Source: Cupriavidus sp. 2SB (GTDB taxonomy: Bacteria; Pseudomonadota; Gammaproteobacteria; Burkholderiales; Burkholderiaceae). From it: a stretch of DNA of 64,000 nucleotides. Both the position numbers and the translations under genes were made by a program. Of this stretch, positions 1 through 8,551 are shown piece by piece. The stretch is from positions 1 to 64,000 of the forward strand of contig NZ_SCMX01000006.1 in the NCBI RefSeq assembly GCF_005503625.1. The letters are read 5' to 3'. Each line of letters opens with the position of its first letter. Position 1 is the stretch's first letter. Below the pieces are notes generated by a model. It saw only the letters and a list, made by a program, of their open reading frames with translations. It made no database searches and was not told where the DNA came from.

Positions 1-900
1 TGGCTGCCCGTCGTAGCCTTTGTCCTGATCTGGTCCACTGGCTTCATCGTCGGCAAGGCCGTCGTGCCCGTGGCCGATACCAGCCTGTTCCTGCTGGCCC
101 GCTTCGCACTGGCAGCGCTGCTGTTCACTGCCACGGCGCTGGCGGCGAAGGTGGCGTGGCCGCCGCTGGCACAGGTGCCGAGGCATCTGCTGGCGGGGGC
201 GCTCATGCAGGGCATTTACCTCTGCGCGGGATATGGCGCCGTGGCGCACGGGTTGTCGCCGTCGATCATGGCGCTGCTGGGGGCGCTGCAGCCGCTGCTG
301 ACCGCGCTGCTCGCCATTCCGCTGCTGGGCGAGCGGCCTTCGGCACGTACCTGGCGCGGACTCGCGCTGGGCGCGCTGGGGGTGGGTCTGGTAGTCTTGC
401 CCGCAATGCAGTCCGGCGCTCCGCACGCGGTGTCGCCCTGGATCATGTTGATCGGGCTGCTGGCGATACTCTCCATCACGATGGGCACCCTGCTCCAGAA
501 GACCTCGATTGCGCGCGCGGATATCCGCGCCAGTTCGGCCTGGCAAAACGCCGGGGCGATGCTGGTGGCTGCTGTGGTCGTGGGTGCCACGTCGGTGACA
601 TCGGAAACGTCCGGCGCGCTGCGCTGGACGCCAGGCCCGACGCTGTGGATCAGCCTGGCCTGGGCCGCGCTGGTGCTCTCTGGGCTCGGCACCTGGCTGC
701 TGCTCGGGCTGGTCCGGCGCGGACAAGCAGCGAACGCCGCCGCGCTGATGTTCCTCGCCCCGCCGCTTGCCGCCATACAGGCCGCGCTGCTATTTGGCGA
801 CCGGCTCGGTCCGGTGCAGTGGCTCGGCATGGCCGTGGCCGGCATCGGCGTGTGGCTGTGCCAGACTCGCGGCAACGCGCGCCATGCCGAAGCTCGTTGA
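1..900 (+). CDS. DMT/EamA-family membrane exporter (5' partial)
   Basis: The reading frame is open from the first base, so the start lies upstream of the window; the visible part is about 299 residues. It is almost entirely hydrophobic, with regularly spaced membrane segments in two homologous halves, the layout of EamA drug/metabolite transporters. The second half begins near the Pro-Trp-Ile-Met segment about 145 residues in. These inner-membrane proteins usually export amino acids or small metabolites; the substrate cannot be told. The stop overlaps the start of the next gene by 17 bases, so the two are probably co-transcribed and the AraC regulator may control this exporter. Confidence 0.85.
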   Translation, partial: WLPVVAFVLIWSTGFIVGKAVVPVADTSLFLLARFALAALLFTATALAAKVAWPPLAQVPRHLLAGALMQGIYLCAGYGAVAHGLSPSIMALLGALQPLLTALLAIPLLGERPSARTWRGLALGALGVGLVVLPAMQSGAPHAVSPWIMLIGLLAILSITMGTLLQKTSIARADIRASSAWQNAGAMLVAAVVVGATSVTSETSGALRWTPGPTLWISLAWAALVLSGLGTWLLLGLVRRGQAANAAALMFLAPPLAAIQAALLFGDRLGPVQWLGMAVAGIGVWLCQTRGNARHAEAR

Positions 901-1657
901 ACACGCCTCGCCGCTGGTCGAGCCGCGCCGCTATCCGCGCCAGCCGTTCGGTCACGCGCACGACTATCATCAGTTGCTGTTCGGCGTGGATGGCCAGATC
1001 GAACTCGAAATCGAAGGCCATGCCTACCGCGTGGATGCGGAAGTGGGACTGGTCATTCCGGCTGACGCCCATCACCTCTGCGCCGGATTGACGGACAACC
1101 TGCAACTGGTGGCCGACTTCCCTGCGAGTTCGGTGGCCTTGCCCGCACGGCTGATGGCGCGGCCACGTACGTTCTCCATGGACGGCAACTTCGCGACGCG
1201 CGTCCGGGCGCTGGCCACGGCACGGGACGCAGATCGCGGCACTAACGTATCGAACCAGCACGCGTGGCAGCAGGCCACAGGACTGGCCAACGGCCTGTCC
1301 GCGATGCTCGGATTGCGCGATGCACCTGTTGACGCGGCACGCTTTCCCGTCACCGACATCGACCGCTATCTGCGGGCACACCTCGACTCGCCGCTACGCG
1401 TGGATGCCCTCGCCGCGCATGTGGGATGGGGCGCACGCCGTTTCCACACGCTGTTCTGCGAAGCCTTCGGCGACACACCCCACGGCTACCAGACCCGCCT
1501 ACGTCTCGATCAGGCCGTGCAGTGGCTCATGGCCGGCACGATGCCGCTGGCCGATATCGCGCATGGCGTGGGCTACCCCGATCAAACCACATTTACGCGA
1601 GCCTTCGCGCGCCGCTTCGGCATGCCTCCCGGCGCCTGGCGTACGGCGGCCCGCTGA
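884..1657 (+). CDS. AraC-family transcriptional regulator, cupin N-terminus
   Basis: A 257-residue protein. The N-terminal half is an AraC-type cupin (His-Asp-Tyr-His near residue 25, and a Pro-Ala-Asp-Ala-His-His strand near residue 60). The C-terminal 90 residues are a double helix-turn-helix domain ending in the usual Gly-Tyr-x-Asp-Gln-Thr-Thr-Phe-Thr-Arg-Ala-Phe-x-Arg signature. I chose the ATG inside the end of the exporter gene because the protein then starts just before the cupin; upstream in-frame codons only read antisense-like sequence. The 17-base overlap argues for a regulator of the exporter responding to a small ligand bound in the cupin. Confidence 0.85.
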   Translation: MPKLVEHASPLVEPRRYPRQPFGHAHDYHQLLFGVDGQIELEIEGHAYRVDAEVGLVIPADAHHLCAGLTDNLQLVADFPASSVALPARLMARPRTFSMDGNFATRVRALATARDADRGTNVSNQHAWQQATGLANGLSAMLGLRDAPVDAARFPVTDIDRYLRAHLDSPLRVDALAAHVGWGARRFHTLFCEAFGDTPHGYQTRLRLDQAVQWLMAGTMPLADIAHGVGYPDQTTFTRAFARRFGMPPGAWRTAAR

Positions 1658-1766
1658 CTGCAATATTTACAAAGGCAAGTAAGCAGCACACAGGGCAAAC
1701 CACTTGCGGGACGGTCTGACGCGGCCAGGCGCCTCGGTACGAAAATTGCGCGGCGTACCCTTCGCC

Positions 1767-3941
1767 ATGTCAAACACTGCCGACGCCCCCCTGCTTCGCC
1801 CTGGTCACAATTGCTGGCGCGTGGAGCCCTGCCACCGCTTCGCGATGCTGGTCGACGGCGACGCCTATTTCAGCGCGCTGCGCGAGGCCCTCACGCGCGC
1901 CGAGCACACGGTCTACATCCTCGGATGGGATATCGACAGCCGCATGCGGCTGCTGCCCGATGCCCCCAACGACGGCCTGCCGGCTGAATTGCGCGACTTC
2001 CTGAACGCGCTGTGCCGACGCCGCCGCAAACTGCGCGTATACGTGCTGAGTTGGGATTTCGCGATGGTGTTCGCGCTGGAGCGGGAGTTCCTGCCTTCGG
2101 CCCGTCAACACTGGCAGACCCACCGGCGCCTGTCCTTTCACCTCGACGGGAATCACCCGGCTGGCGCCTCGCATCACCAGAAGGTAGTGGTCATCGACAA
2201 TCAACTGGCGTTCTGCGGCGGGCTCGACCTGACGATCCGGCGATGGGATTCGCATCACCATCTGGCCAACGAGCCGCGCCGCGTGGACCCCGAGGGCAAG
2301 CCGTATCCGCCGTTCCATGACGTGCAGTGCGTGGTCGATGGTGCCGCCGCCGCCGCGCTGGGCGATCTGGCCGCCGACCGATGGTTCTGCGCCACGGGCC
2401 GCCATCCGCGCACACCGAAGGCCAGCCAGATGCAGGGCGCCGACCGATGGCCGCAGCAAGTCATCCCCGATGTCACGGACCTGCGCGTGGGCATCAGCCG
2501 CACCTTCCCGCAACGCGACGACGCACCCGGCATCAACGAGATCCGCGCGCTCTACGTGGATGCCATCGCTGCCGCGCGCGAAAACATCTACCTTGAAAAC
2601 CAGTACTTCAGTTCGGGCCTGATCGCCGAGGCATTCGAGACACGGCTGCGCGAACCGGATGGCCCCGACATCGCGCTGGTATCGCGCCGCACCGAAAGCG
2701 GCTGGCTGGAAGAAGCGAGCATGGGCGTGCTGCGTGCCCGGCTCTGCCGCGAGTTGCGCGACGCCGACCCCGAGGGCCGTTTCCAGCTGTACTGTCCGCA
2801 CGTGCCGGACCTTGGCGACGCCTGCATGAACGTGCACAGCAAGGTGATGGCCGTGGACGACCATCTGCTGACTATCGGTTCCGCCAACCTGAGCAACCGC
2901 TCGTTCGGGCTCGACACCGAATGCAACGTGACCATCGAAGCCAACGGCGACGCGCGCATCGCGGCTGCCATCCGCTCGATGCGCGACCGCCTGCTCTGCG
3001 AACACCTCGCCGTCACCACGGAAGAACTGACGCAGGCGCTGGAAGCCAAACCACGCCTGAACCAGGCGCTGGCAATGCTGCACCGTCCTGAAGGCCGCAC
3101 GCTGCAGCCGTTCACGCCCACGGTGCCGGAAGACGTTGACGCCGCCGTGCCCGATGCCGCGCTGCTCGACCCCATCGAGCCGATCGACACAGACCAGATC
3201 ATGGCCGAGTTCGTGAGCAACGAGGTTCGCCCGCAGGTGGCAAACCGCGTGGCGGTGCTGATGGCACTGGTGCTGGTGGTGGCTGGCGTGGCCTTCGCGT
3301 GGCGCTATACGCCACTGCGCGAATGGGCCGATTTCCGCTACGTGCTGGGCGTTGTGCAGGACATCGGCCGGATGCCGCTGGCCCCGCTGGCGATGGTGGC
3401 GATCTTCGTAGTGGGCGGGCTCATGATGATGCCGGTCACGGTGCTGATCGTGGTCACCATTGTCGTATTCGGGCCGCTGTATGGAGGCGCGGTGGCGCTG
3501 GCCGGCACCGTGATGAGCGCAGCCGCCACCTGCACGGCGGGACGGCTGCTTGGCCGGAATGCCGTGCAACGCTTCGGTGGCCAGCGGCTCAACCGCATCA
3601 GCCAGCAGGTGAGCCAGCACGGCCTGCTGGCGATGGTGGTGCTGCGGCTTGTGCCCGTGGCGCCGTTCACGCTGGTGAACCTTGTGGTGGGTGCCTCGCG
3701 CATCCGGCTGCGGGATTGCCTGCTCGGCACGGCCATCGGCATCACGCCGGGCATCGTGCTATCGGCATCGCTGGTGAATCGCATTGCGGCGGCGGCGCGC
3801 GATCCGAATGTCATGACCTTCGCCTTGCTGGCGCTGGTCCTGCTGATCCCGGCAGCCATCTGGTGGGGTCTACGACGGCGGCGTCAGCGACGCAACCACC
3901 CGCCGATGGGCGGGATGCACGCCACGGGAGGCGCGCGGTGA
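1767..3941 (+). CDS. Phospholipase D / cardiolipin synthase-like protein fused to a VTT (DedA-type) membrane domain
   Basis: A 724-residue protein with two HKD phosphodiesterase motifs: H137-x-K139-x4-D144 and H357-x-K359-x4-D364, the second followed by Gly-Ser-Ala-Asn-Leu-Ser-Asn-Arg-Ser. This is the paired active site of phospholipase D and cardiolipin synthases. From about residue 495 there is a membrane segment, then from about 535 a VTT/SNARE-associated domain of the DedA/TMEM41/VMP1 type, with a basic C-terminal tail. Known VTT proteins move lipids between leaflets, so the fusion may couple phosphatidyl transfer to lipid flipping (inference). The ATG at 1767 is preferred to an upstream start because the Leu-Leu-Arg-Pro-Gly-x-Asn-Cys-Trp opening is typical of the family. 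It overlaps the next gene by 4 bases (GTGA). Confidence 0.9.
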   Translation: MSNTADAPLLRPGHNCWRVEPCHRFAMLVDGDAYFSALREALTRAEHTVYILGWDIDSRMRLLPDAPNDGLPAELRDFLNALCRRRRKLRVYVLSWDFAMVFALEREFLPSARQHWQTHRRLSFHLDGNHPAGASHHQKVVVIDNQLAFCGGLDLTIRRWDSHHHLANEPRRVDPEGKPYPPFHDVQCVVDGAAAAALGDLAADRWFCATGRHPRTPKASQMQGADRWPQQVIPDVTDLRVGISRTFPQRDDAPGINEIRALYVDAIAAARENIYLENQYFSSGLIAEAFETRLREPDGPDIALVSRRTESGWLEEASMGVLRARLCRELRDADPEGRFQLYCPHVPDLGDACMNVHSKVMAVDDHLLTIGSANLSNRSFGLDTECNVTIEANGDARIAAAIRSMRDRLLCEHLAVTTEELTQALEAKPRLNQALAMLHRPEGRTLQPFTPTVPEDVDAAVPDAALLDPIEPIDTDQIMAEFVSNEVRPQVANRVAVLMALVLVVAGVAFAWRYTPLREWADFRYVLGVVQDIGRMPLAPLAMVAIFVVGGLMMMPVTVLIVVTIVVFGPLYGGAVALAGTVMSAAATCTAGRLLGRNAVQRFGGQRLNRISQQVSQHGLLAMVVLRLVPVAPFTLVNLVVGASRIRLRDCLLGTAIGITPGIVLSASLVNRIAAAARDPNVMTFALLALVLLIPAAIWWGLRRRRQRRNHPPMGGMHATGGAR

Positions 3942-4693
3942 ACGCACCCCATGTGCCAAACGGCGCGCTGCATGCCGATATCGCCGTGGCGAGCTACAAC
4001 ATCCATGGCGGCGTCGGCACCGATGGGCATTTCGTGCCAAACCGCATCTGCGACGTGCTATGCGAACTGCGCGCCGACCTCATCGCGCTACAGGAGGTAG
4101 AGACGCGGGGCACCGGCTTCGACATGCTGCAGTTCCTCTCGCAACGTACCGGCCTGCATGCGATTCCCGGCCCGACACTCGTGCGCGACGATGGCGACTA
4201 CGGCAACGCATTGCTCACGCGCTATCGGCCCCTGAGCGTGCGCCACATCGACCTCAGTGTGCGGCGGCGCGAACCGCGCGGCGCCATCGACGCCCAGCTT
4301 GAATGCAATGCGATCGAATCGGGCACCTTTGCACTGCGCGTGATTGCCACGCACCTGGGGCTGCTGCCGAGCGAGCGGCGCTGGCAGGTGCGACGTCTGC
4401 TCACTGCGCTGGCCGAGGCGCCGGAGCAACCGACGATCCTGCTTGGCGATGTCAACGAGTGGTTCCTGTGGGGCCGTCCGCTGCGCTGGCTGCATGCCTA
4501 TTTCGAGCGCACGCCGCATGTGTCCACATTCCCGTCGCGTTGGCCGTTCCTGGCACTCGACCGCATCTGGACCTCGCCACGCGCGCACCTGCTGGCGGTG
4601 GCCAGCCACCGAAGCGCGATGGCGAAACTGGCCTCGGATCACCTGCCATTGCGCGCGCGAATGCGGCTGACTTCCGATCCATTGCATGCCTGA
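3938..4693 (+). CDS. Endonuclease/exonuclease/phosphatase (EEP) family protein, YbhP-like
   Basis: A 251-residue EEP-fold protein starting at a GTG that overlaps the stop of the phospholipase gene (GTGA), so translation is probably coupled. The metal and catalytic signatures are in order: Ser-Tyr-Asn-Ile-His-Gly-Gly near the start, Leu-Gln-Glu-Val-Glu (metal Glu), Ala-Thr-His-Leu-Gly, Leu-Leu-Gly-Asp-Val-Asn-Glu, and Ser-Asp-His-Leu-Pro near the end. No signal peptide is seen. In E. coli the EEP gene ybhP sits beside the cardiolipin synthase gene clsB/ybhO, so the pairing with an HKD enzyme is conserved and points to phospholipid headgroup chemistry rather than DNA repair. Confidence 0.85.
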   Translation: MNAPHVPNGALHADIAVASYNIHGGVGTDGHFVPNRICDVLCELRADLIALQEVETRGTGFDMLQFLSQRTGLHAIPGPTLVRDDGDYGNALLTRYRPLSVRHIDLSVRRREPRGAIDAQLECNAIESGTFALRVIATHLGLLPSERRWQVRRLLTALAEAPEQPTILLGDVNEWFLWGRPLRWLHAYFERTPHVSTFPSRWPFLALDRIWTSPRAHLLAVASHRSAMAKLASDHLPLRARMRLTSDPLHA

Positions 4694-4985
4694 AGCACGG
4701 AACATGGCGCGGTGCGTCGCTGCTGCGTCGCAATACGCATCGCCCGCGCGCTGGCATCCACCTTGGCCCATACGGAATGCGGCGCAGCGGCAATACGGGT
4801 ATTTCGCTAGGCGGATGCGCTAGATCGGGGCATCTTGGGTGCCTATACTGACTTCGCGCACCGTGCATCCCGTCGAGCGTGTACGTGTGCGTCCAATAAC
4901 AAGGGACAGGCCAATGGCGTCCACGGGAGGACGCCGCACCATGGCTCGACAGCGCCTGCCCGTAAACAGGAAAGTGGAGATGGGC

Positions 4986-5405
4986 ATGCCCAGCGAACAG
5001 TTCCTCGCCATCCAGGAAACCCGCCGCTCGGGGCTACGTGCCTTGCGCGCGGCGCTGCTCGAGGTGCACAAGGAAGTCATCGGCTACGATCGCGGCCAGT
5101 ACGAACGGCTGCATGGTCCGATTCCCGCAGGCCAGTTTGTTCAGCTCATCACGGAGGAAGCATTTTTCCGCTGGCTCGATCCGCTGTCACGGCTGATCGT
5201 CGAGATCGACGAGGAACTCGATGGCGATGAACACCATGATGAGACCTGCCGCGCCGTGGCGGGCGCCACGCAGAAGATGTTCAGCGAACGCGGGGACGAA
5301 GCGTTTCGCAAGCGCTATCAGGAAGCCCTGCAGGATGAGGCGTCAGTCACCGTGGCGCATGGCCGGCTGATGTCCGTCATCGGCCAGCTGCGGCAATTGC
5401 CGTGA
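4986..5405 (+). CDS. Conserved hypothetical protein, about 139 residues
   Basis: A soluble, helix-rich, acidic protein of 139 residues without a signal peptide or membrane segment. It has a Glu-Glu-Ala-Phe-Phe-Arg-Trp-Leu-Asp-Pro-Leu stretch near residue 60, followed by an acidic run (Asp-Glu-Glu-Leu-Asp-Gly-Asp-Glu-His-His-Asp-Glu) that could bind metal. I do not recognise the family. The ATG at 4986 has a GTGGAG six bases upstream; the ATG at 4980 is too close to that site, and a longer start at 4914 would add a basic, poorly structured extension. It stands alone between the EEP gene and the convergent lipoprotein gene. The 290 bases upstream hold no clear signal. Confidence 0.6.
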   Translation: MPSEQFLAIQETRRSGLRALRAALLEVHKEVIGYDRGQYERLHGPIPAGQFVQLITEEAFFRWLDPLSRLIVEIDEELDGDEHHDETCRAVAGATQKMFSERGDEAFRKRYQEALQDEASVTVAHGRLMSVIGQLRQLP

Positions 5406-5426
5406 CGCCTGTGTAGTGCCGGGCGG

Positions 5427-5903
5427 CTAGCGCCGACCCCGGCCGCCGCCACGGGAGCCTCCGTACCCGCCGCGATACCCTCCGACATATCCGCCGCGAT
5501 ACCCACCGTGGTAGCCGCCGCGATAGCCCCCGCCATATCCACCGTAGTATCCACCGCGATAACCGTAGTAGCCGCGATACCCATAGCCCCGGTAGCCGTA
5601 GTAGCCCCGATATCCGCAGCAACCGCTGCCGATCCATACACTGCCGTAGATGGGCGCGCCGTAATAGGCGTAGGGATAGCCGTACGGGTAGCCGCCATAG
5701 TAGTAGCTCGACGACCCCGCATATCCCCCATACCCGGTGTATCCCGAAGATCCCGAATATCCCGCGTAACCCGAATAGCTGCCATAGCCATATCCGGGGG
5801 CCACGTCGTAACCAGGGTAGGCCACGCATCCCGCCAGCAGGGCGGCGAGCGAAAACACTAGGCCCTTTCCGATCCCCGGCATCCTTCCTCGCATGCCTCG
5901 CAT
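5427..5903 (-). CDS. Gly/Tyr-rich repeat lipoprotein
   Basis: A 158-residue protein whose first 25 residues form a signal peptide ending in a lipobox (Leu-Leu-Ala-Gly-Cys), so it should be lipidated and anchored in the envelope. The rest is low-complexity: short repeats of Gly-Tyr, Tyr-Arg-Gly, Gly-Gly-Tyr and Ser-Gly-Tyr, becoming arginine-rich towards the end (Gly-Gly-Arg-Gly-Arg-Arg). The ATG at 5903 follows a GAGGGGAG ribosome site. A further in-frame ATG at 5948 lacks one and is not needed. Gly/Tyr-rich envelope proteins of this type are common in beta- and gammaproteobacteria, and I know of no function. Such repeats can form cross-beta or phase-separating surfaces (inference). Confidence 0.75.
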   Translation of the reverse strand: MRGMRGRMPGIGKGLVFSLAALLAGCVAYPGYDVAPGYGYGSYSGYAGYSGSSGYTGYGGYAGSSSYYYGGYPYGYPYAYYGAPIYGSVWIGSGCCGYRGYYGYRGYGYRGYYGYRGGYYGGYGGGYRGGYHGGYRGGYVGGYRGGYGGSRGGGRGRR

Positions 5904-6130
5904 GTCCCGCTCCCCTCGTTGGCGGACCACACACGTGGCGCTCCGCAAACGTTAGACAGGTATCTGCGAAAGAAGTCCTCATTTAAGGGTTTTCCGATTT
6001 TTTTCTCAGAATCGTCTTAATAGACTCCACTTCGCCCATGCCATACGGGCATCCGAGATGGATTGCGGGGAACCCTTCCCCTGCAACTCCTGATTCCAAT
6101 GCCACGTTGCTCCCCGCGCGTGGCATCTTT

Positions 6131-6172
6131 TTTTCGCTCCCTACTTTTCGCTCCCGTTTTTTCGCTCCCTTT
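6131..6172. repeat. Three-copy 14-bp tandem repeat
   Basis: The motif TTTTCGCTCCC occurs at 6131, 6145 and 6159, exactly 14 bases apart, with three variable bases between copies. It lies just past the 3' end of the TetR gene (its stop is at 6176-6178) in the otherwise gene-free gap between the convergent-free lipoprotein promoter and this gene. It does not form a hairpin by itself. Confidence 0.8.
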
Positions 6173-6175
6173 CCT

Positions 6176-6832
6176 TCACACGGCCAGCAGCCCTTTCTCC
6201 ACCATTTCCAGCAGGCGTGGGCCGAACTTGGCGGCGTTCTCGTTCGCGCCCTCGCGTAATGGCCCGTCGATCAGCATGATGGCCAGGCCGTGCACAGCCG
6301 CCCAGGCGATGTATTCGGCGCCGGGGCGGCGCGCAGCCGGGAGGATTCCGGCATCGACCCAACGGTCCAGCGACGCACCAAGCAATTCGAATGGATTCAT
6401 GCCGCTGTTGCCGGCCTTGTCCGGATCGGTATCGTTCTCCACCTCGTCCGGCACCGAGAAAGCGGTCCGGAACAGTCCGGTTTCGGACAGTGCAAAGCGC
6501 AGGTACCCGGTGCCCACGGCGCGCAGGCTGCCCCGTGCACGCTCCACGGCAGATGCATCGGGCGGAATGGCGGCAAGTTCAGCTTCCATGGCCATGGCCA
6601 GGCTCGACAGTGCCGAGGCGCGTACCGCCTGCAACAGGTCCTGTCGATTGGCGAAGTGGCGATAAGCGGCGTTGGGCACCACGCCGGCGCGGCGCGTGGC
6701 CTCGCGCAACACGATGGCATCGGGACCACCGTGCCGTGCCAGGTCCACGCCCGCTTCCAGCAGCGCACGGCGCAGGTCGCCATGCCGATAAGTGGTTCGC
6801 GACGGCGGAATGCTGGCGGCTGCGCAGTTCAT
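6176..6832 (-). CDS. TetR/AcrR-family transcriptional regulator
   Basis: A 218-residue protein. The N-terminal 50 residues carry the TetR helix-turn-helix, with Ala-Thr-Arg-Arg-Ala-Gly-Val-Val-Pro-Asn-Ala-Ala-Tyr-Arg-His-Phe as recognition helix and surroundings. The C-terminal part looks like a ligand-binding domain of the TetR_C_13/WHG kind. The ATG at 6832 is preferred because AGGGGAAG lies directly upstream; an ATG at 6844 is the alternative. It follows the cardiolipin synthase gene on the same strand after about 105 bases and probably has its own promoter there with a palindromic operator. Its target is unclear; the cardiolipin synthase is the nearest candidate. Confidence 0.85.
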   Translation of the reverse strand: MNCAAASIPPSRTTYRHGDLRRALLEAGVDLARHGGPDAIVLREATRRAGVVPNAAYRHFANRQDLLQAVRASALSSLAMAMEAELAAIPPDASAVERARGSLRAVGTGYLRFALSETGLFRTAFSVPDEVENDTDPDKAGNSGMNPFELLGASLDRWVDAGILPAARRPGAEYIAWAAVHGLAIMLIDGPLREGANENAAKFGPRLLEMVEKGLLAV

Positions 6833-6871
6833 GCTTCCCCTCATGTGGACAGCGTCCATCTTGTTGGCATT

Positions 6872-6897
6872 AATAGTAGACAGTGTACACAAATAGT
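6872..6897. promoter_or_regulatory. Candidate TetR operator
   Basis: The 8-bp perfect palindrome GTGTACAC at 6883-6890 is flanked by two direct copies of AATAGT (6872 and 6892) exactly 20 bases apart. It lies 50 bases upstream of the TetR start, in the region where its promoter must be. Autoregulation is inferred from position and symmetry only. Confidence 0.4.
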
Positions 6898-6937
6898 GCC
6901 AGTGCCCGATGCGGCGCAGCACGCGCCGTGCGGCGCG

Positions 6938-8386
6938 TCAGAGAATCGGTGCAAACAGCTTGGCCACGTGCATGGCCACGCGCAACACGGCTGGGGATGC
7001 AAGAAAGTCGCTGGTATCGATCTCTCGCGCATGCGCGAAATCGGCCTCCAGCATCTTTTCCACATCTGCGGCAAAGGCGGAATCCGCCGTCATGATCATC
7101 AATTCGAAATTCAGCCGGAACGAGCGGTTGTCCAGATTGGCCGTGCCCACCGCAGCCGCAATATCGTCGATCAGCACCACCTTCTGGTGCAGGAAGCCCG
7201 GCTCGTAGCGATAGACCTTCACGCCGGCAAGGATGGCCTGGTAGGCATATATCGTGGAAGCGCCGTAGACCACGAGGTGGTCGGGCCGGGACGGAATCAG
7301 GATGCGCACGTCCACGCCGCGCAGCACGGCGAGCCTCAGCATCGCGAACACAGCCTCATCGGGCACGAAGTACGGCGATGTCACCCACAACCGGTGTCTG
7401 GCCGACCGGATCGCTTCGACGAAGAACAGCGAGCAGGTTTCCTGCGCATCGGCCGGACCGGACGGCACCACCTGGACCGTCATCCCGCCCCCCTCCCCCT
7501 GGCCCACCTTGGGGTCCGGCGGCATCATCAGGTACGGCACCTCCTTCGCAGCCCAGTACCAGTCTTCGGCAAACGCCATCTGCAGTGTCAGCACCGCAGG
7601 ACCACGGATTTCGATATGGGTGTCGCGCCATGGAGACAGCGGCGAACGTTTGCCAAGGTACTCGTTGCCAACGTTGTGGCCGCCCACGAAAGCGCGTCCG
7701 CCATCCACCACGACCAGTTTCCGATGATTGCGGAAGTTCAACTGGAAACGATTGACAAAGCCGGGATGCGTGGAAAAAGGCCGGGCCTGCACGCCCGCCG
7801 CGTGCAGCACGCGAACATACTCGCGGCCCAGCGCATGGCATCCGATACTGTCGTAGAGGAAATAGACCCTGACACCGGCCTGGGCCCGCTCGCACAATCG
7901 ACGCTGCAACGCACGGCCAAGCTCGTCGTCATGCACGATGAAAAACTGCACGAGCACCTGCTCCTTCGCGGCGTCGATGGCCGCGAAGATCGCGTCGAAC
8001 GTGGCATCGCCGTTGATCAGCAATCGCACATCGTTGTTGCCCATGCACGGAATGCCGGTGAGGGCCGGCAGTGCCCGCATGCATGCCTGCGCGGGCAAGT
8101 CCACCACGCTGGCCCTGAGCGCCTCGCGCTCGTGTGCGGTCATGCCCTGGCCGATCTCGCGCAGGCGGTCGTTGTTGAAACGTCGGGCGTTGACGTAACC
8201 GGCGAACCGGCTGCGCCCAAAGATCAGGTAAGGCACCAGTGTCAGGTACGGCATCATCACCAGCGATCCCGCCCACGCGATGGCGCCCGGCGCGGTACGC
8301 ACCGTCATGACGGCGTGCAGGGCCGCCACGACTCCCACGGTGTGGAAGGCGACCACGATCACGGCAATCACGCTTGGACTCAGCAT
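6938..8386 (-). CDS. cls: Cardiolipin synthase (phospholipase D superfamily)
   Basis: A 482-residue inner-membrane enzyme that condenses phosphatidyl groups to make cardiolipin. Two N-terminal membrane segments (about residues 4-28 and 34-58, the second with Pro-Tyr-Leu-Ile-Phe-Gly-Arg) are followed by two HKD motifs: H221-x-K223-x4-D228 and H400-x-K402-x4-D407. The order matches ClsA of E. coli. The ATG at 8386 gives the usual N-terminus starting at the first membrane segment, although it has no strong ribosome site; a longer start at 8449 would add 21 atypical residues. With the fused PLD/VTT protein at 1767, the window holds two separate HKD phosphatidyl enzymes. Confidence 0.9.
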   Translation of the reverse strand: MLSPSVIAVIVVAFHTVGVVAALHAVMTVRTAPGAIAWAGSLVMMPYLTLVPYLIFGRSRFAGYVNARRFNNDRLREIGQGMTAHEREALRASVVDLPAQACMRALPALTGIPCMGNNDVRLLINGDATFDAIFAAIDAAKEQVLVQFFIVHDDELGRALQRRLCERAQAGVRVYFLYDSIGCHALGREYVRVLHAAGVQARPFSTHPGFVNRFQLNFRNHRKLVVVDGGRAFVGGHNVGNEYLGKRSPLSPWRDTHIEIRGPAVLTLQMAFAEDWYWAAKEVPYLMMPPDPKVGQGEGGGMTVQVVPSGPADAQETCSLFFVEAIRSARHRLWVTSPYFVPDEAVFAMLRLAVLRGVDVRILIPSRPDHLVVYGASTIYAYQAILAGVKVYRYEPGFLHQKVVLIDDIAAAVGTANLDNRSFRLNFELMIMTADSAFAADVEKMLEADFAHAREIDTSDFLASPAVLRVAMHVAKLFAPIL

Positions 8387-8551
8387 CGGCAACTGGCAGC
8401 CCGGAGGCTTCCCTGACCCAGAGGGCCCTATTCTGGCATGGCACGTCACATGCGCGCATCCACACCATGGTACAGGCCGGAGTTGCCCATTTTTTAATCA
8501 CGCCGATGGGTTCCGCATGCGGACGGCGGGTCGACACCCGTTCGGGCGTGG

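Noticed and set aside
1770-3620. A 616-residue open frame opposite the phospholipase/VTT gene
   Set aside because: Shadow of a gene with intact HKD motifs on the other strand.
6290-8416. A 708-residue open frame on the + strand opposite the TetR and cardiolipin synthase genes
   Set aside because: It is a high-GC antisense shadow: it covers two real genes and the gap between them, is His/Arg/Gln-rich and has no recognisable motif.
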